Below are positions 7,877-16,649 of a stretch of 64,000 nt of DNA, one piece after another (position 1 is the stretch's first letter; every line of letters begins with the position of its first letter). Source of the stretch: Lysobacter_C viscosus (GTDB lineage: Bacteria; Pseudomonadota; Gammaproteobacteria; Xanthomonadales; Xanthomonadaceae); NCBI RefSeq assembly GCF_046600715.1, contig NZ_JBJMAV010000001.1, forward strand, positions 620,001 through 684,000, given 5' to 3'. The position numbers were made by a program, and so were the translations under genes. The notes under the pieces were generated by a model that worked only from the letters and a program-made list of their open reading frames with translations, had not been told where the DNA came from and ran no database searches.

Positions 7877-9300
7877 CAGTCCTCCAGCACCCAGGTGTCC
7901 TTGGTGCCGCCGCCCTGGGACGAGTTCACCACCAGCGAGCCATCGCGCAGTGCCACCCGCGTCAGGCCGCCCGGCACCACCCGTACCTTGTCACTGCCCG
8001 AAAGCACGAACGGCCGCAGGTCCACGTGCCGCGGCGCCACGCCGGACTCGACGAAAGTGGGCACGGTGGACAGTGCCAGGGTCGGCTGGGCGATATAGGT
8101 CTCGGGCTTGGCTTTCAGCAGCGCGCGGAAGTCTTCCAGTTCCTGCTTGCTGGCGTGCGGCCCGACCAGCATCCCGTAGCCGCCGGAGCCGTGCACGGCC
8201 TTGACCACCAGTTCGTCCAGGTGGTCGAGCACGTACTTGAGCTCGTCGGGCTTGCTGCAATCATGGGTGGGCACGTTGGACAGCAGCGGCTCCTCGCCCA
8301 GGTAGAAACGGATCATCTCCGGCACGTGCATGTACACGGCCTTGTCGTCGGCGATCCCCGCGCCCACCGCGTTGGTGATGGTCAGGTTTCCGGCGCGGTT
8401 GGCGAAGTGCAGGCCGGCCGCGCCCAGCGCGGACTCCGGGCGGAACACCAGCGGGTCCAGGTAGTCGTCGTCGATGCGGCGGTAGATGACGTCCACGCGC
8501 TCCAAGCCGGCGGTGGTACGCATGTAGCAGACATCGTTGCGCACCAGCAGGTCCGCGCCTTCAACCAGGTCGATGCCCATCTCGTCGGCCAGGAACGCGT
8601 GCTCGTAGTAGGCGCTGTTGTGGATGCCCGGCGTGAGCAGCACCACGGTGGGTTCGCCCTGGCAGTTGGGTGGGGCGACCGAGCGCAGCGTTTCAAGCAG
8701 CTCGTCGGCGTAATGCGCCACCGGCGCCACGCGTGCCTGGCGGAACAGGTCGGGGAACAGCCGCTGCATCACCTCGCGGTTCTCGACCATGTACGACACG
8801 CCCGAGGGCGTGCGGCAGTTGTCCTCGAGCACGTAGTAGTCGTCCGGCCCCGTGCGCACCATGTCGATGCCGGAGATATGCGAATAGATTCGGCCCGGCA
8901 GGTCCAGCCCGTTCATTTCCGGCCGGAACTCGGCGTTGTGCAGGATCAGCCGCTCGGGGACGCGACCGGCGCTGATGATGTCGCGGTCGTGGTAGACGTC
9001 GTGAAGGAAGGCGTTGAGCGCCTTGGCCCGCTGCTCCAGCCCCTTCCGCAGCCGCTGCCACTCGGCCTGGGCCAGCACGCGGGGGATCAGGTCGAACGGA
9101 ATCAGCCGTTCGGCATCGCCGCCTTCGGTATAGACCGCGAAGGTGATGCCGATGCGCCGGAACAGCACTTCGGCTTCGCGCCGCTTGAGCGCGAGCTGGT
9201 CCGCCGGGGCGGATTTCAACCAGGCGTCGATCAGCGCATAGGGCGGCCGGATCGCGTCGGGCCAGCCCATTTCATCGAATATTGGGGGCGTACTGGACAT
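7876..9300 (-). CDS. Circularly permuted ATP-grasp ligase
   Basis: A 474-residue protein of the circularly permuted type 2 ATP-grasp family. Diagnostic stretches include LEDNCRTPSGVSYMVENR, LTPGIHNSAYYEHAFLA and the ATP-binding KAVHGSGGYGMLVG. The family is expected to form amide (peptide-like) bonds using ATP, with an acyl-phosphate intermediate. It is the first gene of the Anbu operon, and the 499-base gap upstream should hold the operon promoter. The substrate is unknown. Confidence 0.92.
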   Translation of the reverse strand: MSSTPPIFDEMGWPDAIRPPYALIDAWLKSAPADQLALKRREAEVLFRRIGITFAVYTEGGDAERLIPFDLIPRVLAQAEWQRLRKGLEQRAKALNAFLHDVYHDRDIISAGRVPERLILHNAEFRPEMNGLDLPGRIYSHISGIDMVRTGPDDYYVLEDNCRTPSGVSYMVENREVMQRLFPDLFRQARVAPVAHYADELLETLRSVAPPNCQGEPTVVLLTPGIHNSAYYEHAFLADEMGIDLVEGADLLVRNDVCYMRTTAGLERVDVIYRRIDDDYLDPLVFRPESALGAAGLHFANRAGNLTITNAVGAGIADDKAVYMHVPEMIRFYLGEEPLLSNVPTHDCSKPDELKYVLDHLDELVVKAVHGSGGYGMLVGPHASKQELEDFRALLKAKPETYIAQPTLALSTVPTFVESGVAPRHVDLRPFVLSGSDKVRVVPGGLTRVALRDGSLVVNSSQGGGTKDTWVLED

Positions 9301-9799
9301 CAGGATCCTGCGAAAATCCAGGGCACACCGTGACCCGCGCGCCGTCGGCTGTCAACCGCGCCACGCCCCCGACTGGCGCCCGGAACGAATGCATCGCTGG
9401 TGAAAATTGCGCCACCCGCTTACCGGGATGCGACCGCAAAGCCGGGCCCGCAGTGGCATCGACCGGCCCATCCTCTCCAACGCGCTGCGCTGGTTGGAAG
9501 CACCCAGCCTGACGGTCCGGACCCATGTGACGCGCCTTGCCCATCCAGCCTGCAACGCGCGCGTTGGAGGTGCTCGCAAGGGCCTCCACGGTTGAAGGAC
9601 ACGCCCCTCTTGCCACCCCGCACAAATGCGATTCGATCTCATTTGGTGGTGTAGACTGCGCAGAGCGGTGCCCCGCCGGCCGCGCGCTTCCGCAATCGAA
9701 CACCGATCCGGTACAGCGCGCGAATGGCCGGGATGGCCATCCGACGGCGTCCGCTTCGCCAAACCCGGCGACTTCCCGAATTCCGACCGGAGTGCCCCG
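9301..9799. other. Divergent intergenic region, no gene seen
   Basis: 499 bases lie between the leftward ATP-grasp gene and the rightward lipoprotein gene. All open frames here are short, with composition unlike the neighbours. Promoters for both directions must be here, but no confident -35/-10 pair was found. TAGACT near 9652 is a possible -10 for the lipoprotein gene. Confidence 0.4.
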
Positions 9800-10405
9800 A
9801 TGAATGCCTGGATGACCCTGCTCGCCGTCGCCTGCGCCAGTTCGCTTGCCGCCTGCGGTCGCGAACCCCCGACTCCCACGCCTGTCGAACCCGCGCAGGC
9901 CGAAGTCGCCGCTGTGGACTCGCCTGCTCCGGTTGCGTCGAGCCCTTCGGCGTCGGTGGACGCCACGTCGCCCGCCTCCTCCACCGCTCTGGCTGCGCTG
10001 GACACGTACGGCGAGCAGGCGCGCGCGCTGTCGGATGCGATCGCCGCGCGTGCGGACGTCGCCACCCTCACCGGCCAGGCGGAGGCGTTGATGGCATTGG
10101 CCGCGGAAATGGTGCCGGCCTACGTGCAGCGGCAGCCTCACTGCGACGCCTACCTCGACGCAGCCCTGCAGGTCCGCGACAACTGGAAGCAGCTCGACCA
10201 CGCGACCATCGAGCGCGACTACCACCTTGACGGGGCGCTGCCGAAGATCCAGAACAGCGGCGTGTGCTACCACATGAAGGACCTGGTGACCCATCCGGCC
10301 ACGATGCTGGTCCTGCTCTCGCAGCCTGGGCCGGACTACGCGCAGTCGAAGCGGGAAATCGACGAAGTCATCGCCCACCTGGGCGTGGTGCGCACGCAGC
10401 TCTGA
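9800..10405 (+). CDS. Lipoprotein, unknown function
   Basis: A 201-residue protein with a lipoprotein signal (SLAAC, lipidated Cys about residue 19), a Pro/Ala/Ser-rich linker to about residue 65, and a helical C-terminal domain with three cysteines (PHCDAY, GVCYH). The linker is typical of outer-membrane or periplasm-spanning lipoproteins. ATG 9800 was chosen because the signal peptide begins there; an upstream in-frame extension is arginine-rich and unlike a protein start. No family recognised. Confidence 0.7.
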   Translation: MNAWMTLLAVACASSLAACGREPPTPTPVEPAQAEVAAVDSPAPVASSPSASVDATSPASSTALAALDTYGEQARALSDAIAARADVATLTGQAEALMALAAEMVPAYVQRQPHCDAYLDAALQVRDNWKQLDHATIERDYHLDGALPKIQNSGVCYHMKDLVTHPATMLVLLSQPGPDYAQSKREIDEVIAHLGVVRTQL

Positions 10406-10432
10406 GCCGCGTGGGACGCAGCAATCAGGGGG

Positions 10433-10876
10433 ATGATCGAGCGCCTTGCCAACGTGCTGAAGAGCCTGGTGCTGTTCACGCTCATCGGACCCCTTGTCGG
10501 CTACCTCGTCGTAGCGGGCGCGGTGCTGGTTGGAAGACCCCACGAGGACGCCACGCTTTTCCAGTTCCTCTTCCTGGCGCTTTTCGCCTACCCGATCGGG
10601 GCCGCCCCCGCCGCCCTCACGGGGCTCATCGCCAGCTTCATGGCGTTGCGGTTGAAGGGAGAGCACTTCTACGTCGGGGTCGGTTTAGTCGGAGGCGGTG
10701 TCACCGCGCTATTCGCTTCAGGTGTCGGGTCACCGAGCGAGGCCAGCTGGACGGACCTGGGCCTGGCTTTCGTCCCGGGTTTGGCCGGCGGAGCGGTTTG
10801 TGCCTGGATCTTCCAGTGGCCGGACCGGTCGGGCCAGTCGGGAACCCCGGGCAAGAGAACCCCGGGCAAGACATGA
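10433..10876 (+). CDS. Four-helix membrane protein, unknown
   Basis: A 147-residue integral membrane protein with about four hydrophobic segments and a hydrophilic tail ending in two copies of a GTPGKR/RTPGKT motif. That motif is encoded by a near-duplicate of GAACCCCGGGCAAGA at about 10841-10870. It starts 27 bases after the lipoprotein gene on the same strand, so cotranscription is possible. Confidence 0.6.
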   Translation: MIERLANVLKSLVLFTLIGPLVGYLVVAGAVLVGRPHEDATLFQFLFLALFAYPIGAAPAALTGLIASFMALRLKGEHFYVGVGLVGGGVTALFASGVGSPSEASWTDLGLAFVPGLAGGAVCAWIFQWPDRSGQSGTPGKRTPGKT

Positions 10877-10901
10877 AACCGCCACGCAAATGGAGCTGCA
10901 G

Positions 10902-11300
10902 ATGAAGACGATGAAGGGGACCTGCCACTGCAAGGCGGTGGAGTTCGAGGTGGACCTGGCAAACGGGTTCGAGAACGTCCGTCGCTGCAATTGCTCCCTG
11001 TGCAGCAAAAAGGGGGCTGTCATGGCGGGCGTGCCCCTGGAGGGGCTGCGGGTCACCCGGGGTGAGGACACGCTGTCGCTCTACCAGTGGAACGCGAGGA
11101 TCGCCAAGCATTACTTCTGCAGCATCTGCGGCATCTATACGCACCACCAGCGCCGTAGCGTGCCGACCGAGTTCGGGTTCAATGTCGCCTGCATCGAGGG
11201 GGTGGACCTGGCGGACCTCGGTCCGATTGGCGCCAGTAATGGTGCTGGCCAGAGCGTGGTTGAGGCGGCGGCATCTCATCCGGGCTCGACTTCGCCCTAG
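10902..11300 (+). CDS. GFA-family zinc protein (Mss4-like fold)
   Basis: A 132-residue member of the glutathione-dependent formaldehyde-activating (GFA) family. The cysteine pattern is CHCKAVEF, CNCSLCSKKG and CSICGIYTHH, the usual two zinc sites. Many family members are annotated from genome context only; the formaldehyde-glutathione role is not assured. ATG 10902 is preferred over 10890 because GGAG lies six bases before it. The protein ends with a Ser/Ala-rich tail. Confidence 0.88.
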   Translation: MKTMKGTCHCKAVEFEVDLANGFENVRRCNCSLCSKKGAVMAGVPLEGLRVTRGEDTLSLYQWNARIAKHYFCSICGIYTHHQRRSVPTEFGFNVACIEGVDLADLGPIGASNGAGQSVVEAAASHPGSTSP

Positions 11301-11443
11301 CCGGCCGACGGCTCCTGGGGAGGCGGGCGAACACGCCATGGTTACGTAGTCGACACCTTGCGAAAACTTCCGCTGCGAAGGATCAGGGCAACCGACTTCA
11401 GCAAGGCAATGGCAGCGCGATCCCGCCCCTTGCGCGGGTTCCT

Positions 11444-12007
11444 TCAGGTACCTTCCTGACCCTTGCGCTGGACTCCGGCATGGATCCACGCCTCGACGGC
11501 CGCGGCGAGACGGTGCGCGGCCACCGACCAGCCGGTCGACAGACCGGCGAGGATCGGGAACAGGATGATCACCACCGCGCCCTCCCCCAGGTCGCCGGTG
11601 GGATACATCGCGACGACGTACCCGAGCTGCGCCACCAGCCACGATATTCCCATGATGTGCCACAGCTTCATCGGCTCGGCCGGGCCGGCGACCCTGTGCC
11701 AAAGCGCCTCGACCACGTAGATGACAAGCCCGAGCTTGGCCCACACCGCCATCAGTGAATTCCCATCACCGTGGCCGCTGGCATCAACGCCGCCCAGCCA
11801 GGCGTAGGCACGGATGAGCACCCGGGTGACGCCGCCGATGGTGCTGTCGGAGCCGGACGCATCTCCCCAGGTGGCCAATGCAAGCAGGAGCCAGCCGGCG
11901 TGGAAGAAGACCATCGCGAAAGACTGGGTGGCAGCCAGATAGCGCACCGCCTGTACGGCCAGGATTGCCCCGATGGCGCCTGCACCCGGGAAGTCGAATC
12001 CCTTCAT
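11444..12007 (-). CDS. Membrane protein, unknown
   Basis: A 187-residue protein with about five hydrophobic helices (for example AIGAILAVQAVRYLA and FAMVFFHAGWLLLALATW). The region between helices two and three is polar and rich in Gly, Ser and Asp. The C-terminus is basic. The ATG at 12007 has GGAAAG eight bases upstream. It shares direction with the diguanylate cyclase 12238-13764, 230 bases upstream. No family recognised. Confidence 0.65.
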   Translation of the reverse strand: MKGFDFPGAGAIGAILAVQAVRYLAATQSFAMVFFHAGWLLLALATWGDASGSDSTIGGVTRVLIRAYAWLGGVDASGHGDGNSLMAVWAKLGLVIYVVEALWHRVAGPAEPMKLWHIMGISWLVAQLGYVVAMYPTGDLGEGAVVIILFPILAGLSTGWSVAAHRLAAAVEAWIHAGVQRKGQEGT

Positions 12008-12237
12008 CTTGTGGTCTTTCCTGGCTTGCCGGCACGCGCCACGGGAATGCGGCGCCCTGCTGCGGCGCCATTGTCGCCCAACCGGGTGCCGGCCCGCATT
12101 GGCTGCATCGCTCCGATTGGGTCGTGCACCACGGCGCCAAGCACCCGTGGACGACCCTGGACCTCGCCACTCCCCTGCATCCGAGCCGCGAAGCTGCGGA
12201 CACGCACTGCCCGCGCCGCACGCAAACATGTCCCGGG

Positions 12238-13764
12238 TCAGTCGGCCGGTTGGGCCGCGTAGTACCCCGCCTTGTCCTCGTACATGCGCTCGTCCGCGAG
12301 GCGCATGACGGCGGCCGGATCGGTCTCGCGCGAGTCCGCCACCCCTACGCTCAGGCTCAGTGGCAGCTCTACCGGTGTTCCATCGCTGGCGTGGCATTTG
12401 ATGGTGGTGCCGCGCACCGTTTCGGCCAGCCGCTCCAGGAAGTGGGACGCCTCCCGGGTGGTGGTGGCGGGGCACATCACGATGAACTCGTCCCCGCCCA
12501 TCCGTGCAACCAGGTCGGTGTCCCGGCAGGTGCGTCGCAGCGCGTCGGCCGCAGCCCGGATCAATCGGTCACCGGTCTCGTGCCCATAGACGTCGTTGGC
12601 CTGCTTGAGCCCATTGATATCGGCCATCACGATAGAGAAGTCGGCCGTTCGTTGGCGGCGCTTCTGGCCGATCACCTGGGCGAGGCGCTCGTCCAGCCGA
12701 GCGCGGTTGGCCAGCCCGGTCAGCCCGTCGGTGTTGGCCAGCTCGGTCAGCTTCTGGGTCAGGGAGTAGTTGGACAGCGCAGCGCCGAGCTGCTGCAGGA
12801 ACAACCGGACGACGCTGTGCTCCACATCCGAGAGGCAGTGGTCGCGGCTCAGAATGAAGACTGCATCGAGCAATCGCGCCTCCACCGGGACCGGCAGGAA
12901 CTCGTAGTCCAGCTCCGCGCCACTGTCGTCATCGATGGCGGCGCTGGCAGCCTTGTCGATGTCTCCCTCACTGTCCAGCCGCTCCGCCAGGGCCTGCGTG
13001 CCCACATGCAGAAGGCGCGCCTGCTCGGCATCGTCGATGCCCTGGAAGGTCGCGTGGTAAGTGAGCCCGGGCCGCTGGGGCGCGCGCACCACCACCCCGC
13101 GCCCTGTCCCGGCCGGCAGCAAGGGTTGCAGGTGCTTCAGCCAGCCCGACACCAGCTCGTCCAGCCCACCGGCGTTGGCCATCGCAAGTCCGGCCTCGGC
13201 AAGCCCCTGGAACAGCAGCCGCTTGCGGTCGACCTCCTGCTTCGCACGCACCAGCAGGACGCTCTGCGAATAGAACACCGACGCCACCAGCATCAGGTAG
13301 CCGAACAGGAACACCAGCCCGAGGTAGGAGGCGATAGGGCTCGCCTGGGGCGTGAAGCGCCATCCGAGCAACCCGACGGACACCGCGCACCCGGCAGTGA
13401 ACATCGCCGCGCTCTTGCCCAGGCCTTTCCAGCCCGCCGAGATGGTGTTGTTCATGCACACCGAGCTGGCCAGGGCAAAGCCGATGCCCACGTTGAAGCC
13501 GATCGCCGCCACCCAGGTCCCGACCAGGAACGCATCGATGAGCAGGCCGTGGAGCGCCGCGGCCTTTCTGTCCGAGGCCACGCAGGCCCACACGTGGACC
13601 AGTTGCGGATACAGCAGGAACAGGCCAGCGCCATAGGCGAGCAGCGCAATGGAAATGGCGCGCTCGTGGAACAGCACGAGGGCGGCAACGAACGTCAGCG
13701 CGAAGCTCAGCAGCCGCGGGACGTAATAGATCTGTGCGAGGCGATGGGGCGTAGGCAGCTTCAC
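12238..13764 (-). CDS. Diguanylate cyclase with MASE2-like membrane domain
   Basis: A 508-residue protein with a GTG start. The first ~175 residues form about seven membrane helices with the pattern YPQLVHVWAC...LLIDAFLVGTWVA, alignable with the MASE2 domain of the protein at 58852. Residues ~190-340 look like a GAF-type sensor. The C-terminal GGDEF domain has an intact GGDEF active site and RDTD five residues before it as the inhibitory site. It should make c-di-GMP at the membrane in response to an unknown ligand. It is divergent from the glycerophosphodiesterase across 111 bases. Confidence 0.88.
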   Translation of the reverse strand: MKLPTPHRLAQIYYVPRLLSFALTFVAALVLFHERAISIALLAYGAGLFLLYPQLVHVWACVASDRKAAALHGLLIDAFLVGTWVAAIGFNVGIGFALASSVCMNNTISAGWKGLGKSAAMFTAGCAVSVGLLGWRFTPQASPIASYLGLVFLFGYLMLVASVFYSQSVLLVRAKQEVDRKRLLFQGLAEAGLAMANAGGLDELVSGWLKHLQPLLPAGTGRGVVVRAPQRPGLTYHATFQGIDDAEQARLLHVGTQALAERLDSEGDIDKAASAAIDDDSGAELDYEFLPVPVEARLLDAVFILSRDHCLSDVEHSVVRLFLQQLGAALSNYSLTQKLTELANTDGLTGLANRARLDERLAQVIGQKRRQRTADFSIVMADINGLKQANDVYGHETGDRLIRAAADALRRTCRDTDLVARMGGDEFIVMCPATTTREASHFLERLAETVRGTTIKCHASDGTPVELPLSLSVGVADSRETDPAAVMRLADERMYEDKAGYYAAQPAD

Positions 13765-13875
13765 GGCCCTATTCTGCGAACAATTTAAGCGGGCGGGCGT
13801 GAAGCCGTGCCGGGTTTCACATGCCGGACGGGGTTGCACCCGGGACCCACCTCCCTGCTTGTCTACACTTGCCCG

Positions 13876-15759
13876 ATGCACGATGGGACGGGGACAGGCA
13901 TCGCCGGAACGGGCCGCGACCAAGCGACGCGACCCGACGTGCCCGGCGACCGGCAGTTGCTGCGCGGCATCCTGCTCCACGACATGCGCCAGGACCTGCG
14001 CCGGCACCTGCGCCCGATGCTGGCCTGGTACCTGCTGTTCACCGCCTTCGCCACGATAGCGGCAGCGCCGCTGACCACGTGGTCGCTGGCCGCCCTGCTT
14101 CACTGGATAGAACGGCCACTGGCCGGCGTGTTCCAACGGCCGCTGGACGGCGTGCTTGCACTCGCCTGGCTGATGCTGGCCGGCGCGCTGTCGTGGTGGG
14201 TGGTGATGCTGCAGCAGGCAGGCATGCTGCTGGTTTCGGCCAGCCACGGCTGCCGCTATCGCACCGCCGCCATGGCGCTGCTGGGCGTCCTGCGGAGGGC
14301 GGGACCCCTGGCCGGGCTTGCAGCCCTGCAGGTACTGACCCATGCACTGGTGGCGGTTCCGTGGCTGGCGGTGGGCGGGGCCCTGTACCGCGTCCACCTG
14401 GGCGCCTACGACCCCTACTACGTGGCCCTCTCCCGCCCTTCCGGGCTGTGGTGGTTCCTCGCCGCGTTCCTGCCGGTGCTGGCCGTGGGCCTGGCCATGC
14501 ACGCGACGCTGTATTTCCGGTGGCTGCTCGCAACCCCCGCGCTGGTGCTGGAAAGCCTCTCGCCCTGTGCGGCGCTTGCCCGGAGCCGCTCGCTCACCCG
14601 TGGCCGGCACCTGAGGATCGGCATGCTGGTGGTCGGTGTTGCGATCTCGGCGGCCCTGCTGCCACTGGTCGTCACAGAGCTCTACGGGGGCGCGGTGACA
14701 GCACTTCTGGATCGCCTGCCGCCACACCGGCTGCTGGTCAGCGCGGGCATGGCGGCCTACCTCACGACCTATGCGGCCACCGTGCTGGGTGCGCTGTTTC
14801 TCGGCACGACGATCAATGCGCTGCTGGTGCGCGCCCTCTTCCACCGTCTGGGTGGCGCCCGCTGCGCCCGCTCCGCCGAACCGCTCCCGAAACACCCGGG
14901 GCGCTTCGTATGGGGGGCGGAGGTCGCGTTCCTCTTGGTGGCGGTGGCGCAGGCGACGCTTGCGGTGTCCAGCATGAAGCTGCGCCCCGAAGTCATCGTC
15001 ACCGCGCATCGCGGCGCGTCGGCGGTCGCTCCGGAGAACACGCGTGCCGCGTTCCAGGCCGCGATCGACGCGGGGGCGGATGCGATCGAGCTCGACGTCA
15101 GGCTTAGCGCCGACGGCGCCGTGGTGGTCTTCCACGACAGCGACTTCCGACGCGTGGCCGGTGATCCGCGGCGCGTGGTCGAGACACCGCTGTCGGCCAT
15201 GCGCGGGTTGGACATCGGCAGCTGGTTCCATCCGGCCTTCGCCGATCAGCGCATCGCGACCCTCGGCGAAACCCTGGATTTCATCGATCGCCGCGCCCTG
15301 GCGGTCGTCGAGCTCAAGCCGGATGCGCACAACGCAGAAGCTTTACTGGCGGCGACCCTGCTGGAGGTCGAGCGCGGCGGCTACCAGGACGCGGTCACGC
15401 TCGCGTCCCTGTCCCCCGCGCTGGTGCGCGCTGCCCGCGCCGCCGCCCCGGAGGCGCGGCTGGCGCTGTTTGCCAATGCCGCCTTGCCGGGTACCGCACG
15501 ACGGACCGGCTTCGACATGCTGGGGCTCAACCACCTGCAACTGGACGCCGCGGCGGTGGCGGACGCGCGCCGGCGCGGTTACCTGCTGCAGGTATGGACG
15601 GTCAACGACCCCGCGCGCATGGCGCGCTACATGGACCTGGGCGTGGACGACATCTCCACCGACGCCCCCGCTGAAGCGGTCCGCGTGCGCTCGCAGCGCG
15701 CCGCCCTGTCGGATGTCGAGTTGCTGCTCGTCCGCCTCCGCAGCTGGTTCCAGCGTTAG
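13876..15759 (+). CDS. Glycerophosphodiester phosphodiesterase with N-terminal membrane domain
   Basis: A 627-residue fusion. Residues ~35-345 contain about eight membrane helices like the GDPD-associated membrane domain; residues ~370-610 are a GDPD domain. The catalytic start AHRGASAVAPENT, the metal pair in IELDVRLSADG and the histidine in VFHDSDF are all intact. The enzyme hydrolyses glycerophosphodiesters to glycerol-3-phosphate and an alcohol. ATG 13876 follows a TACACT -10-like hexamer by only a few bases, so the leader may be very short. Arg-rich residues 35-55 precede the first helix. Confidence 0.88.
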   Translation: MHDGTGTGIAGTGRDQATRPDVPGDRQLLRGILLHDMRQDLRRHLRPMLAWYLLFTAFATIAAAPLTTWSLAALLHWIERPLAGVFQRPLDGVLALAWLMLAGALSWWVVMLQQAGMLLVSASHGCRYRTAAMALLGVLRRAGPLAGLAALQVLTHALVAVPWLAVGGALYRVHLGAYDPYYVALSRPSGLWWFLAAFLPVLAVGLAMHATLYFRWLLATPALVLESLSPCAALARSRSLTRGRHLRIGMLVVGVAISAALLPLVVTELYGGAVTALLDRLPPHRLLVSAGMAAYLTTYAATVLGALFLGTTINALLVRALFHRLGGARCARSAEPLPKHPGRFVWGAEVAFLLVAVAQATLAVSSMKLRPEVIVTAHRGASAVAPENTRAAFQAAIDAGADAIELDVRLSADGAVVVFHDSDFRRVAGDPRRVVETPLSAMRGLDIGSWFHPAFADQRIATLGETLDFIDRRALAVVELKPDAHNAEALLAATLLEVERGGYQDAVTLASLSPALVRAARAAAPEARLALFANAALPGTARRTGFDMLGLNHLQLDAAAVADARRRGYLLQVWTVNDPARMARYMDLGVDDISTDAPAEAVRVRSQRAALSDVELLLVRLRSWFQR

Positions 15760-15800
15760 CCATTACCCCGGCCCGCTGGACCCGGCCCCTGCCGTGGCGG

Positions 15801-16343
15801 TCAGGCCGCCGCGGCCTGGCGCCGCAACAACGCCCGCACGACGCGCCGGGCGAGCGGGTGCACCACCACCGAAAGAAGCGCGAAGGCACCGGCCCCGGGA
15901 AGTGGCAGCACCGCGCCGAAGGTGAACGTCATGCCGAGCACGAAACCCAGCAGGTACTCCGCCGGTAAAGCGGCAACACGACGGCGACCACGAAAAGCGC
16001 CTGGAACATCAAAGGGGTCACTGCCTCCAATCCCATCGTGAAGGCCACCGAAAGGCCGACGCCGTAAGCCAGCGCGACCGCCCAGCGCAGCAGCACCGGA
16101 CCGCCGCGCCGGGCACCATCAGGGGCGACGCTGGGCGCCAGCATGCGCCCGGTTGCGAACCACGCCAGCACCGGCAACACCAGCAGCCCCCTTGCGTTCG
16201 ATATCGCCGGAAGGTCGCTACGGCCCAACAGGTGATGGCTGCGCACGCCGCCGTCCACGAGCTCCCATCAGGTGCGCCACCACCAACAGCGCTGCGGCGA
16301 GCGTCAACAGCACGCGTAGGGGAATCCCGTGTGCCGTCGACAT
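15801..16343 (-). pseudogene. Broken membrane-protein gene (two apparent frameshifts)
   Basis: Three successive minus-strand frames together read as one hydrophobic protein of about 180 residues. Frame one runs from ATG 16343 (MSTAHGIPLRVLLTLAAALL) to about 16258, frame two covers 16258-15955 (SNARGLLVLPVLAWFATG), and frame three runs from about 15955 (EYLLGFVLGMTFTFG) to the TGA at 15801. Hydrophobicity and codon use continue across both junctions. A shorter intact gene from GTG 16258 with only one break is an alternative. The family was not recognised. Sequencing error cannot be excluded. Confidence 0.6.
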
Positions 16344-16649
16344 GCGCAGTGTCCATGAGGGCTGGAATACACGGATGGTCGGGCGCGACTGCGGCACGCA
16401 TGGCCCGGAAGTTGGCGCGCCGCATGGCGGCCATGCGCGCGGTCCTGTGTCCCGGGCTGCCTGTTGCCCGGCCGTCGGCAGATGTGCGCCAGCGGCGAGG
16501 CGTCCATCGACGTCATTACCAGCACCCTTGGCACCCATCGGTACCGATTGCTGTCCCGCGCCAACTCGATCGTACGTATCAAAGGGTGGCGTGCCGTATC
16601 GGCCGCCCCGGACTCGGACCGATGTCCGGACCACACAGAGGACTGGACC
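16344..16649. other. Intergenic region with palindrome
   Basis: 306 bases between the broken membrane gene and the M23 peptidase. A palindrome GCATGGCGGCCATGC lies near 16423-16437. A more AT-rich patch before 16580 (CGATCGTACGTATCAAAG) may contain the peptidase promoter. No gene is supported. Confidence 0.4.

Noticed and set aside
5370..9333. Long plus-strand open frames opposite the Anbu operon
   Set aside because: His/Val/Gln-rich shadow composition, no domain, and fully covered by four well-recognised minus-strand genes.
11878..13788. 636-codon plus-strand frame
   Set aside because: Antisense to the membrane gene and the MASE2-like cyclase; no recognisable protein features.
13765..15330. 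Upstream extension of the minus-strand diguanylate cyclase frame
   Set aside because: The frame stays open but lies wholly antisense to the glycerophosphodiesterase gene. The extension is Arg/Gln/His-rich and unlike a protein start; GTG 13764 gives the MASE2-like N-terminus.
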